Part shown: piece by piece, positions 1 through 6,295 of the stretch | How the letters are laid out: each line of letters begins with the position of its first letter | Numbering within the stretch: position 1 is the first letter of the stretch | Assembly (NCBI GenBank): GCA_038238015.1 | Contig: JBBRYA010000040.1 | Coordinates: 1-30,452 of the forward strand | DNA length: 30,452 nt | Direction: 5' to 3' | From: DASQFQ01 sp038238015 | GTDB lineage: Bacteria > Actinomycetota > Thermoleophilia > Solirubrobacterales > Solirubrobacteraceae | The notes under the pieces: model-generated | What the model was told of the DNA's origin: nothing | What the model saw: the letters and a program-made list of their open reading frames with translations, nothing else | Database searches by the model: none | Made by a program: the position numbers and the translations under genes

Positions 1-410
1 CCCTTGGTCATGTACGGCCGCCGCTCCTCGAGCAGCCGCAGCCAGAACGTTTCGAAGGTCTCGCGGGCGACCTTGACCTCGCCGCGTTCGATGGACTCCA
101 CGAGACGTCGGCGCGCGGTCGCGGCGGCTCGCCTGCTCGGGAACCCGCGTCGCGTGGAGAGCGTCCCGTCTGATTGGCGGAACACGAACCGAAAGCGGGT
201 CCCGCCGCGTATCTCGTACGCGTAGATCCCGTCGCCAACGGCCGCCGGTGGCACAGACGCGGGGATCGGACGCGGGTGAACCGGCCGGAGCAGCGAGGCG
301 TCGAATGCCATGGCTTCAGACTCCGAGTGGAAGCGCCGGACCCGGCGACGCCCGTCCTGCTTCCAGCGCACGACGAACCGGTCGCGGCTCGCGTCGAAGT
401 GGATGCTCAT
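1..410 (-). CDS. Tyrosine recombinase (phage/ICE integrase), N-terminal part, cut by window edge
   Basis: The reverse-strand frame from ATG at 410 stays open to the window edge (about 136 codons). It begins MSIHFDASRDRFVVRWKQDG, then a run of Arg and an aromatic residue (RRRVRRFHSESEA). This is the pattern of the arm-type DNA-binding N-terminus of tyrosine integrases. Near residues 105-136 comes the start of the core-binding (SAM-like) domain, around ETFETFWLRLLEERRPYMTKG (read as two parts, ETFETFWLRL and LEERRPYMTKG). The catalytic domain lies outside the window, so activity cannot be judged. The start is supported by GGAGG about 11 nt upstream. The gene sits 150 bp from the 3' end of tRNA-Leu and reads away from it, the usual layout of an element integrated at a tRNA. 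An excision role is inferred from family and context. Confidence 0.75.
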   Translation of the reverse strand, partial: MSIHFDASRDRFVVRWKQDGRRRVRRFHSESEAMAFDASLLRPVHPRPIPASVPPAAVGDGIYAYEIRGGTRFRFVFRQSDGTLSTRRGFPSRRAAATARRRLVESIERGEVKVARETFETFWLRLLEERRPYMTK

Positions 411-433
411 TGCCCGGCGTGCCTCCGGCTCCG

Positions 434-498
434 TGGGGGCAGGAATGGGGGCACGTCGTGCCCCCATTTGCCATAGGGCGTTGCCGGAAAAATTGCCC
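434..498. repeat. Cluster of four TGCCCCC heptamers with a 23-bp perfect palindrome
   Basis: GGGGGCA occurs at 434-440 and 447-453, and its complement TGCCCCC at 459/460-465 and 492-498. The central two copies form a perfect odd palindrome at 445-467 (ATGGGGGCACG, T, CGTGCCCCCAT). The cluster lies between the integrase start and the tRNA 3' end. It could be integrase arm sites, an excisionase site or an operator for int; the sequence alone does not decide. Confidence 0.55.
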
Positions 499-527
499 CC
501 ACCCCTCGGAGGCTCGCCCGAGAACAA

Positions 528-555
528 CGAAAGCCCCGCGAACGCGGGGCTTTCG
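528..555 (-). terminator. Hairpin directly after tRNA-Leu
   Basis: CGAAAGCCCCGCG and CGCGGGGCTTTCG form a perfect 13-bp inverted repeat with an AA centre, starting 4 bp after the tRNA 3' end. The downstream T-richness is weak (TTGTTCTC on the reverse strand), so it is a plausible but not ideal intrinsic terminator. Confidence 0.6.
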
Positions 556-559
556 AAGG

Positions 560-644
560 TGCGCCGAAGAGGACTCGAACCTCCACCCGGTTATCCCGGA
601 CCAGGCCCTCAACCTGGCGCGTCTACCAATTCCGCCATCGGCGC
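560..644 (-). tRNA. tRNA-Leu (anticodon GAG)
   Basis: The reverse strand folds as a class II tRNA. The acceptor stem is GCGCCGA/TCGGCGC with discriminator A. There is a GGAATTGGTAGAC D-loop, an anticodon arm CCAGG-TTGAGGG-CCTGG giving anticodon GAG, a long variable arm (CCGG-GATAA-CCGG), and a TTCGAGT T-loop. The 3' CCA is not encoded (ACCT follows). It reads CUC/CUU leucine codons. The integrase gene just beyond its 3' end makes it the likely attachment target. Confidence 0.95.
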
Positions 645-656
645 GAGGGGGAGGCG

Positions 657-662
657 AGTATA
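657..662 (-). promoter_or_regulatory. -10 box of the tRNA-Leu promoter
   Basis: TATACT on the reverse strand, 12 bp before the tRNA 5' end. Its -35 position falls on the same bases (679-684) as the lexA -35, so the two divergent promoters share DNA. Confidence 0.5.
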
Positions 663-678
663 GAGCCGCCCCTCTGCC

Positions 679-707
679 TTGAGTCCGTCCTCGGGGAGCG
701 CTACTGT
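679..707 (+). promoter_or_regulatory. lexA promoter
   Basis: TTGAGT (679-684) and TACTGT (702-707) are separated by 17 bp, close to the housekeeping sigma consensus. The predicted transcription start falls inside the SOS box at 710-723, so LexA binding would block initiation. Confidence 0.65.
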
Positions 708-709
708 CT

Positions 710-723
710 CGAACACATGTTCG
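710..723. promoter_or_regulatory. SOS box (LexA operator) of lexA
   Basis: CGAACACATGTTCG matches the Gram-positive/actinobacterial SOS consensus CGAACRNRYGTTYG at every position. It lies just after the -10 box and 37 bp before the lexA start, giving autoregulation. Confidence 0.92.
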
Positions 724-760
724 ATTCAGCCCTTCACCCCTGACCGAGGAGCCCGACCCG

Positions 761-1399
761 ATGGACATCGGCAAGGACCTGACCAAGCGCCAGCAGGAGA
801 TCTTCGACTTCATCAAGAAGTACTCGGCCAAGTACGGCTATCCGCCGACGGTGCGTGACATCGGCAAGGCGGTCGGACTGGCCTCCTCCTCGACGGTGCA
901 CGCGCACCTGCACAACCTCGAGAAGGCCGGGCTGCTGCGGCGCGATCCCTCCAAGCCGCGCGCGATCGAGATGCTCGACAGGGCCACCAGCGGCGTGGTC
1001 GACGCGGTCAAGGCGGTCGTGAAGCCGAGCGGCCTGCCGCTCATCGGCCAGGTCGCCGCGGGCCAGCCGATCCTGGCCGAGGAGAACATCGAGGACTACG
1101 TGACGGTGCCCGAGCTTGCCGGGGGCGAGGACGGCGAGTACGTCCTGCGCATTCGCGGCGAGTCGATGAAGAACGCGGGGATCCTCGAGGGCGACTTCGT
1201 GGTCGTCCGCCGGCAGGACACCGCCGCCGACGGGGACATCGTGATCGCGCTCGTGGGCGAGGAGGCGACCGTCAAGCGGTTCTTCCGCGAGGAGGACCAC
1301 GTCCGCCTGCAGCCCGAGAACGATGCGATGGAGCCGATCCGCTCGCGCGAGGTGCAGGTGCTCGGCAAGGTGGTCGGCGTCCTGAGGACCGTGACGTGA
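761..1399 (+). CDS. lexA: LexA repressor (SOS regulator, S24 self-cleaving protease)
   Basis: A 212-residue protein, normal for LexA. Residues 1-70 are the winged helix-turn-helix that binds SOS boxes (LTKRQQEIFDFI, then GYPPTVRDIGKAVGL, SSSTVHAHL). The C-terminal S24 domain carries the Ala100-Gly101 cleavage bond (GQVAAGQPI), the nucleophile Ser135 (RGESMKNAG) and the general base Lys172 (EEATVKRFF). On DNA damage, RecA filaments stimulate self-cleavage and derepress the regulon. ATG at 761 has GAGGAG at 746-751. The gene controls itself through the box at 710-723 and probably also controls imuB and dnaE2 in this window. The next small gene overlaps its stop codon (GTGA), so the two are translationally coupled. 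Confidence 0.97.
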   Translation: MDIGKDLTKRQQEIFDFIKKYSAKYGYPPTVRDIGKAVGLASSSTVHAHLHNLEKAGLLRRDPSKPRAIEMLDRATSGVVDAVKAVVKPSGLPLIGQVAAGQPILAEENIEDYVTVPELAGGEDGEYVLRIRGESMKNAGILEGDFVVVRRQDTAADGDIVIALVGEEATVKRFFREEDHVRLQPENDAMEPIRSREVQVLGKVVGVLRTVT

Positions 1400-1605
1400 C
1401 CGCCACCCTGGCCATGCCCGCCCCTCGCGCCCACGCCGCGCCGCAGGTCAGCCTGCAGGACGTCGTGCTCGCCACCTGGACGGCCGTCAGCTCGGGCGCG
1501 ACCGCCGAGTGCCCGGTGTGCGCCGGGGCGATGAGCCCGCGCTGGTCGGCGGGAGCCGGCGTCGTCGGCGCCCGCTGCGCGGACTGCGGGACGACGCTTG
1601 AGTAG
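1396..1605 (+). CDS. Small zinc-ribbon protein coupled to lexA
   Basis: A 69-residue protein starting at GTG 1396, which overlaps the lexA stop in a GTGA junction. The C-terminal half has two CXXC knuckles 22 residues apart (CPVCAGAM and CADCGTTL), the signature of a zinc ribbon; the N-terminal half is Ala-rich without a clear fold. I do not recognise a named family. Coupling to lexA suggests co-transcription and SOS-responsive expression, which is inference. Its TAG stop doubles as the start of a TAGCCT hexamer that may be the -10 box of the next gene. Confidence 0.7.
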   Translation: MTATLAMPAPRAHAAPQVSLQDVVLATWTAVSSGATAECPVCAGAMSPRWSAGAGVVGARCADCGTTLE

Positions 1606-1615
1606 CCTCCCGGCC

Positions 1616-2011
1616 GTGTCGGTCGAGGAGGACAGATCTGAGCTGGCGCGCATCGAGGAGGACTGGATGCGCGCGATGCGCGAGCGCGACGAGGAGGCAC
1701 TCGAGGGCTACGTGGCCCAGGGGTTCCGCTTCACGGCGGTGCACCTGCACCCGGAGCCGATGACCCGCGAGCAGTGGATGGGCGCAGCGATGGGCGGCTA
1801 CCACATCGTCTCCTTCGCCTACGAGAGCATGGACATCGACGTCTTCGGCGACACCGGCGTGATCCACGCGCGCTACTCGCAGATGGCCAACTTCGACGCG
1901 GTCAACCTCTCCAACGCCTTCCTGCTGACCGACGTGTGGTCGAGGATCGACGGGCGCTGGCAGGTCGTCGCGCGCCACTCGTCCTCTCTCGTACTGCCCG
2001 GCGAGTACTAG
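1616..2011 (+). CDS. NTF2-like protein (DUF4440/SnoaL type)
   Basis: About 131 residues with the NTF2-like cone pattern. An N-terminal amphipathic helix (ELARIEEDWMRAMRERDEEA) is followed by the FRFTAVH strand and a C-terminal sheet ending DVWSRIDGRWQVVARHSS, typical of DUF4440. These proteins are small enzymes or ligand binders and the substrate here is unknown. I chose GTG 1616 over the TTG at 1598: TTG would overlap the upstream gene, and TAGCCT at 1603-1608 lies 7 nt before GTG 1616, as at other apparently leaderless genes here. Its TAG stop overlaps the stop of the convergent gene at 2008 in a shared CTAG. Confidence 0.8.
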   Translation: MSVEEDRSELARIEEDWMRAMRERDEEALEGYVAQGFRFTAVHLHPEPMTREQWMGAAMGGYHIVSFAYESMDIDVFGDTGVIHARYSQMANFDAVNLSNAFLLTDVWSRIDGRWQVVARHSSSLVLPGEY

Positions 2012-2214
2012 GCCGCTTCGGACCGCGGCCCGGGCGGCGTGCGCACGACGCACACGCAGTCGCGCAGGTTCGTCGAGCCCGGAAGCACGAGGCGCCCCGC
2101 GCCCCGCTCGGCCGCCACGCGGCACGCGAGCTCGGTGGCCATGGCGCGATCCTCGAGCTGCCGGGCGATCGGGCTCTCGGCTCCCTGTTGGTCGATGTAG
2201 ATGACGTCGTACAT
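2008..2214 (-). CDS. Small conserved-looking protein of unknown function
   Basis: A 68-residue protein beginning MYDVIYIDQQGAESPIARQL. Codons are strongly GC-biased at the third position, as in the neighbouring real genes, which argues for a genuine gene. It has an N-terminal beta strand, an acidic/arginine helix (LEDRAMATELACRVAAERG), a short LVLPG segment and two cysteines in DCVCVV. No membrane segment is seen and I recognise no family. The first codons lie over the rnpB promoter, in the opposite direction, and the stop overlaps that of the convergent NTF2-like gene. Confidence 0.6.
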   Translation of the reverse strand: MYDVIYIDQQGAESPIARQLEDRAMATELACRVAAERGAGRLVLPGSTNLRDCVCVVRTPPGPRSEAA

Positions 2215-2229
2215 GGATTGGTCTACCTT
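2201..2229 (+). promoter_or_regulatory. rnpB promoter
   Basis: ATGACG (2201-2206) and TACCTT (2224-2229) are separated by 17 bp. Initiation 7 bp later would fall at 2236-2237, the expected 5' end of RNase P RNA. The -35 lies inside the first codons of the opposing gene at 2008-2214. Confidence 0.5.
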
Positions 2230-2236
2230 CTCCTAC

Positions 2237-2565
2237 GCAGGCCAAGCAGCCGCGGAGGTGTTCACCTTCGAGGAAAGTCCGGACATCAAAGGGCAGGGTG
2301 GTCGGTAACGCCGACCCGGGGAAACCCGCGGGAAAGTGCCACAGAAAACACACCGCCGACGCTCGTGGCTCGCAGCTGCAGCCGCGGGCGGGCAAGGTTG
2401 AAATGGTGCGGTAAGAGCGCACCGGCGTCGCGGTGACGCGGCGGCCAGGCAAACCCCACCCGATGCAAGGCCAAGACGGACCGTTCGCAGGCTGCCCGCC
2501 AAGGTCCAGGTCGGCCGCACAGATGGATGGTTGCTCACGACAGAATCCGGCTTACCGGCTTGCTA
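2237..2565 (+). ncRNA. rnpB: RNase P RNA (bacterial class A)
   Basis: The catalytic RNA of the tRNA 5'-maturation ribozyme. All hallmark blocks appear in order: GAGGAAAGTCCGGACATC near 2269 (CR I), AGGGCAGGGTGGTCGGTAAC, GGGAAAGTGCCACAGAAAA (CR II-III), AAGGTTGAAATGGTGCGGTA, CAAACCCCACCCGATGCAAG, and ACGACAGAATCCGGCTTA (CR V) near the 3' end. P1 strands CAAGC near 2244 and GCTTG at 2558-2562 give the approximate ends. Length of about 330 nt fits a high-GC type A RNA. It is followed by a strong terminator. Confidence 0.95.
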
Positions 2566-2569
2566 AGGG

Positions 2570-2600
2570 AAGGGCCCTCGGAGACGGGGGCCCTTTCTAT
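2570..2600 (+). terminator. Intrinsic terminator of rnpB
   Basis: AAGGGCCC and GGGCCCTT form an 8-bp stem around a TCGGAGACGG loop region, followed by a T-rich tract (TTTCTATT). Confidence 0.85.
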
Positions 2601-2656
2601 TAGGTGGCGACCGTAACCTTTTCGCCCGGTCGCAGTCAGCGTCCGGACAGCCCGTC

Positions 2657-2687
2657 ATTCGGGCAGCATTGGGCTTGCCCGAACGGG
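2657..2687. repeat. Inverted repeat upstream of imuB
   Basis: TTCGGGCA (2658-2665) and TGCCCGAA (2676-2683) form an 8-bp perfect inverted repeat with a 10-bp spacer. The flanking words ATTCGGGC and GCCCGAACGGG recur, abutting each other, at 30026-30044. Confidence 0.6.
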
Positions 2688-2697
2688 GTCCGGCATG

Positions 2698-2711
2698 CGA
2701 ACATGTGTTCG
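2698..2711. promoter_or_regulatory. SOS box of imuB
   Basis: CGAACATGTGTTCG is a perfect match to CGAACRNRYGTTYG. It ends 3 bp before the preferred imuB start, so bound LexA would cover the start site itself. Confidence 0.92.
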
Positions 2712-2714
2712 CTC

Positions 2715-3902
2715 ATGATCGTCTGCGTCCTGCTCCCGCGCTTCGCCCTCACCGTCGCGGCGGGTGGCCGGGCTGCGCTGGCCGCCGGGCCGGTCGCGCT
2801 GGCGCCCGAACCGGGGCGCGATCCGGTGATCGGCGAGGCCTCGGCGGCAGCGGAGACCTTCGGTGTCCGCGCCGGTCTGAGGCTGGGGGAGGCGCTCGCG
2901 CGCTGCCCGACCCTGCGCCTGGTCGCGCCCGACCCTGCGGGGGTGGGGGACGAGTGGGACCGGCTGATGGTCTCGTTGGAGGGCATCGGCGCGGCGGTCG
3001 AGTCCGAGCGCCCGGGCGCGGCCTACTTCGAGGAGGCGGGGCTGCGCAAGCTCCACGGCGGGCGCGAGGGGGTGCTCGCGCTCACCAGGCGCGCGCTCGG
3101 GGTGCCGGCGCGCCTCGGGGTCGCCCCATCGCGCTTCGCCGCGCTGGCCGCCGCGGAGCGGGCACGCTCGCGGCGGGCGGAGATCGCACCGGAGGGGCCC
3201 GCGCGACTGGCCGCCTACCTCGCGCCGCTGGCGGTCGCGCTGCTGCGCTCGCGCCCGCAGACCGCGGCGCTGGTCGAGCCTCTGGAGCGCTTTGGCATCC
3301 GTACCCTTGGCGAGCTCGCGCGGCTGCCCCGCGCCGCGCTGGCCGACCGCTTCGGGGAGGCGGGCACGCTGGCGCGCGAGCTCGCGCGCGGGCGTGACAC
3401 TCCGCTGGTGGCCCGGCGGGCGGCCGAGCGGCGGGAGGAGACGCTCGAGCTGCCGGAGTCCGGCTCGGGCGAGCAGCTCGAGCATGCGCTCGGCCTGCTG
3501 ATCGACCGCGTGCTCGCGCGCCGCGAGCGGCGCGGGCGGACCTTCCGCGCGGTCGTGATCTCCGCGACGCTGGTGGAGGGGGGGACCTGGCGGATGCGCA
3601 TGACCTTTCGCGAGGCGCTGGCCGACCGCCGGCGGATGCGCCTGGCCCTCGCGCCGCGGCTGGGCGAGCTGCCCTCGCCGGCCGACGTCCTACGCCTGCG
3701 CATAGAGGGCTTCGGGCCGCCCGAGGGCCACCAGCGCTCGCTGCTCTCCGAGCCCGCCGCCATCCGCTCGGCGCGCCTGAGGGAGGCGGTCCGCCAGGCG
3801 CGCGCCGTCGCAGGACCCGACGCCGCCCTGCACATCGTCCCCGTCGATCCCGCCTCGCGCGTGCCCGAGCGGCGCCACACGCTCGCCCCATGGGATCCGT
3901 GA
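2715..3902 (+). CDS. imuB: ImuB-like, catalytically degenerate Y-family polymerase homologue
   Basis: 395 residues from ATG 2715. ImuB is the hub of the actinobacterial mutasome: it binds the beta clamp and recruits DnaE2 for damage-tolerant, mutagenic synthesis. The layout follows the Y family: palm strand IVCVLLPRFAL, a fingers-like segment (FGVRAGLRLGEALARCP), palm EEAGLRKLHGG, a helix-hairpin-helix (LERFGIRTLGELARLP), and a little-finger region (RTFRAVVISATLVEGGTWRM). The catalytic acidic residues are missing: the usual DxD is replaced by VLLPRF and the SxDE motif by AYFEE, as expected for ImuB. A start at ATG 2703, inside the SOS box, is also in frame; the long extension back to 2604 is unlikely. 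The gene overlaps the next one by 13 bp. Confidence 0.88.
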   Translation: MIVCVLLPRFALTVAAGGRAALAAGPVALAPEPGRDPVIGEASAAAETFGVRAGLRLGEALARCPTLRLVAPDPAGVGDEWDRLMVSLEGIGAAVESERPGAAYFEEAGLRKLHGGREGVLALTRRALGVPARLGVAPSRFAALAAAERARSRRAEIAPEGPARLAAYLAPLAVALLRSRPQTAALVEPLERFGIRTLGELARLPRAALADRFGEAGTLARELARGRDTPLVARRAAERREETLELPESGSGEQLEHALGLLIDRVLARRERRGRTFRAVVISATLVEGGTWRMRMTFREALADRRRMRLALAPRLGELPSPADVLRLRIEGFGPPEGHQRSLLSEPAAIRSARLREAVRQARAVAGPDAALHIVPVDPASRVPERRHTLAPWDP

Positions 3903-4162
3903 ACCACGTCCCGGCCGCGAGCCGGGGCCCGCGCCGCCTGGCCACCCCGCGGCCCGTCAAGGTCCGGGCCGACGAGGGCGGGTGCCCGCTCGCGGTCGGC
4001 GGCCAGACGGTCGACGCCGTGCGCGAGTCCTGGCTGGTGGAGGACCGCTGGTGGAGCGACCGGCCGCTGCGGCGGCGCTACTGGGAGGTGGTCACCACCG
4101 GCGGGCGCGACCTCGTGCTCTTCCGCGAGCTGGGCGGCGGCCGCTGGTACGCCCAGCGCTGA
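3890..4162 (+). CDS. DUF6504-like small protein coupled to imuB
   Basis: A 90-residue protein starting at ATG 3890, 13 bp before the imuB stop. The pattern V-x-V-x-x-D-E-G, then ESWLVEDRWWSDRPLRRRYW, then a strand rich in Val/Leu and a final GGRWYAQR resembles DUF6504 proteins. This assignment is from memory of the pattern. Tryptophan/arginine-rich strands suggest a small beta domain, possibly nucleic-acid or protein binding. The overlap means it is made together with ImuB under the same SOS box, so a role as mutasome accessory is a reasonable inference. No catalytic motif is visible. Confidence 0.7.
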   Translation: MGSVNHVPAASRGPRRLATPRPVKVRADEGGCPLAVGGQTVDAVRESWLVEDRWWSDRPLRRRYWEVVTTGGRDLVLFRELGGGRWYAQR

Positions 4163-4240
4163 GCGCTCGCGCGGTCACGAACCTGCGTCGGCCGAGCCGT
4201 AGGCGAAGGTCGCCGGAGATCGCCCAGGGCAGCTGGGCAC

Positions 4241-5044
4241 TCACCGCATCGCGTCCATCGCCGCGCCGGTGCCCGGAACAGTCAGGCCGGGGATCGCGTC
4301 GGGCGCCGCGAGCACCGCCACGCCGAGCGCGAGCAGGATCACGGCGGTCGTCCACGTCGCCGCGCGGCCCCAGGGCAGCGTCTTCTCGAGCGCGATGAGC
4401 GCCGCCACGAACGCCATCCACGCGAGGCTCATCACGCCGAGGGCGAACAGCGACACCATCAGTGCCCAGCAGCAGCCGAGGCACCAGGTGCCGTGGCGCG
4501 CACCCATGCCGAGCGCGCCCAGCGGCCCGCCGCGCCACGCGCCGATTAGGAACCCGAGCGGGCTCCGGCACTTGGCCAGGCACACATCCTTGAGCGGGGT
4601 GATCTCGTAGGCGGCAGCCACGATGAGCGCCCCGCCGGCCAGCCAGCGGCCACCCCGCCGCCACGCCAGCGCATCGCCGGCCAGCGAGCGCCCGAGGTCG
4701 AACAGCGCGTAGGCGAGCAGCCCGGCCGCCGCCCACGTGAGCAGGTACCCCGCGGCGAACAGCAGCGGCGCGACGCGGGCCTCGCGCCGGGCCATGCGGC
4801 CGTAGAGCGCGATCGTCAGCGCGACCGAGGGGAGCATCATCGCGGCCATCATCACCACCCACACCCCGAGGAACCAGCCGAGAGCGCCGAGCGCGGTGCC
4901 CGGCCCCTCGTCCATGCCGGCCATGCGCTCCGCGGTCGACCACCACGCCACCGCGGCGAGCGCGAAGAGCAGCGCGACCAGTCCGAGGCGGCCGCGCGCG
5001 GCTCGAAAGGCCGGCGCGAGGCCCCGGGCGGCGGCCGTGCTCAA
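4241..5044 (-). CDS. DUF2182 integral membrane protein
   Basis: About 267 residues with six or seven hydrophobic segments, including LGLVALLFALAAVAWW, FLGVWVVMMAAMMLPS and WLAGGALIVAAAYEITPLK. Family-typical motifs are present: WVVMMAAMMLPS, then DVCLAKCRSP, then HGTWCLGCCWALM, whose conserved cysteines suggest metal or redox chemistry at the membrane. Family function is not established. I chose TTG 5044, two bases after the stop of the upstream DUF1326 gene; the longer upstream frame only shadows that gene. The pair is evidently one operon. It converges on the DUF6504-like gene with no strong terminator in between (only a 5-bp hairpin at 4202-4214). Confidence 0.82.
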   Translation of the reverse strand: MSTAAARGLAPAFRAARGRLGLVALLFALAAVAWWSTAERMAGMDEGPGTALGALGWFLGVWVVMMAAMMLPSVALTIALYGRMARREARVAPLLFAAGYLLTWAAAGLLAYALFDLGRSLAGDALAWRRGGRWLAGGALIVAAAYEITPLKDVCLAKCRSPLGFLIGAWRGGPLGALGMGARHGTWCLGCCWALMVSLFALGVMSLAWMAFVAALIALEKTLPWGRAATWTTAVILLALGVAVLAAPDAIPGLTVPGTGAAMDAMR

Positions 5045-5046
5045 CG

Positions 5047-5646
5047 TCAGGCGGCCCAGGTGAACCGCGACGAGAAGCCCGACCTGCCCTCGTAGGCGAT
5101 GCCGAAGGCGTCGATGCTCGAGCGCGTCGCCTTGGCGATCGTGAGCTCCGACCCCGCGGGGTGGAAGATGCCCGTCAGCCGAGCGGGCTCGCCCGACTCG
5201 ACCCCGAACGGGACGACATCCTCGATCTCGAAGTCCACGGCATCGCCGATCCGGACGCTGTGGCTCAGTCCCTCCTCGCGGATCTCGATCGGCGCGCGCT
5301 GCGCACCCAGGTTCTCGCCGATCAGCGGGCCGAGCGCCTCCATCGGGCCGCCGAGCTGGCCGCTGAACACGGCGCCGAGCTTGTCGGCCTGCTCGTCGGA
5401 GGCGGCGTCGTCGATGAACACGCCGAGGCGCCAGTCGCCGTCGCTCATCACCTTGGGCGTGTCGGCGACGGCGGCGACGGTGAGGCCCCCGACGTCGGTG
5501 CCCTCGACGTCGCCGTCGGCCACGTGGAACACGAGCGTCACCCGGCAGCGGTCGTAGTCGGCGCCGAGGGCGAACGAGGCGGTGCAGGGGCAGACGACCT
5601 CGCAGGAACAGGTCTCGAAGTAGGTTCCTTCCAGTTTCCAAGGCAT
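5047..5646 (-). CDS. DUF1326 cysteine-motif protein
   Basis: 199 residues starting MPWKLEGTYFETCSCEVVCP. The CSC...CPC pattern (Cys13, Cys15, Cys19, Cys21) near the N-terminus is the DUF1326 hallmark and looks like a metal-binding site. The rest is a soluble alpha/beta domain with FIDDAASDEQADKLGAVFSG, matching the family, and no signal peptide. DUF1326 genes are commonly adjacent to DUF2182 genes, as here, so the two probably act together. The biochemical role is unknown. Upstream, CAGAAT lies 7 nt before the ATG, a weak version of the leaderless spacing seen at other genes in the window. Confidence 0.85.
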   Translation of the reverse strand: MPWKLEGTYFETCSCEVVCPCTASFALGADYDRCRVTLVFHVADGDVEGTDVGGLTVAAVADTPKVMSDGDWRLGVFIDDAASDEQADKLGAVFSGQLGGPMEALGPLIGENLGAQRAPIEIREEGLSHSVRIGDAVDFEIEDVVPFGVESGEPARLTGIFHPAGSELTIAKATRSSIDAFGIAYEGRSGFSSRFTWAA

Positions 5647-5706
5647 GCTCGCGATTCTGCCTGGGGCGACCGGGGCAAGTCAATGCCAGCGCGTAGATTC
5701 CCCGCC

Positions 5707-6258
5707 ATGACTCCGACCTACCGTGACCGTCTCCGCCTCGAGGGCCTCGCGCTCGCCGCGACCGGGGCAGCCGGCTCCGCGGCGCTGCTGGCGACCACGG
5801 ACCAGGCACGCCGCGCGCCCGCCAACACGGCGATCCAGCTTGCGGTCCTCGTCGCGGGGCTCGCCTGGCTCGGCCCGCGCAGCGCCCGCAAGGCGATCGG
5901 GCAGGCCGACCGCGTCCGCTTCGGCCGCGTCGGCACGGGCGAGCCGACCCCGCTCTGGCACGTGCCGGTGCCGGTGGTGGCCGGTGCCATCTTCGTCGGT
6001 CCCGTGGCCAAGCCGCTCAACCAGCGGCTCGGGCTGCCCGCGCGCGTCGCACGCGACGCAGGCTGGGACGCTGCGCTACGCGTAACCGCCGGCAGCGTGC
6101 TCGTCGGGCTCTACCAGGCGTTCGTCCTCGAGCGCCTGGTCGGCCGCGCGGAGCGGCGCAGGCTCAGGACCTACTACCGGATGCCGGGCTCGACGCTCGG
6201 CACCGGGACGCGGCTCGGCTGGACGAGGACCTCGCTCGGCCGCGCCGCGCGGGGCTGA
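5707..6258 (+). CDS. Small membrane protein of unknown function
   Basis: A 183-residue protein from ATG 5707. The start is supported by TAGATT at 5694-5699, 7 nt upstream (leaderless spacing), and by the absence of a Shine-Dalgarno sequence. Four weak hydrophobic stretches are seen: LALAATGAAGSAALLAT, AIQLAVLVAGLAWLG, VPVPVVAGAIFVGPVAK and ALRVTAGSVLVGLYQAFVLE. The basic tail (GRAERRRLRTYYRMPG) is probably cytoplasmic. No family is recognised. It is divergent from the DUF1326 gene and ends 44 bp before dnaE2, but the intervening SOS box makes separate control of dnaE2 likely. Confidence 0.72.
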   Translation: MTPTYRDRLRLEGLALAATGAAGSAALLATTDQARRAPANTAIQLAVLVAGLAWLGPRSARKAIGQADRVRFGRVGTGEPTPLWHVPVPVVAGAIFVGPVAKPLNQRLGLPARVARDAGWDAALRVTAGSVLVGLYQAFVLERLVGRAERRRLRTYYRMPGSTLGTGTRLGWTRTSLGRAARG

Positions 6259-6295
6259 GGCCACACCCAGGGCGCGAGGCCGCTCGACACGTATG

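Noticed and set aside
2604..2714. Extended imuB start at 2604
   Set aside because: It would translate through the inverted repeat and the SOS box, directly after the rnpB terminator, and the extension has no Y-family similarity.
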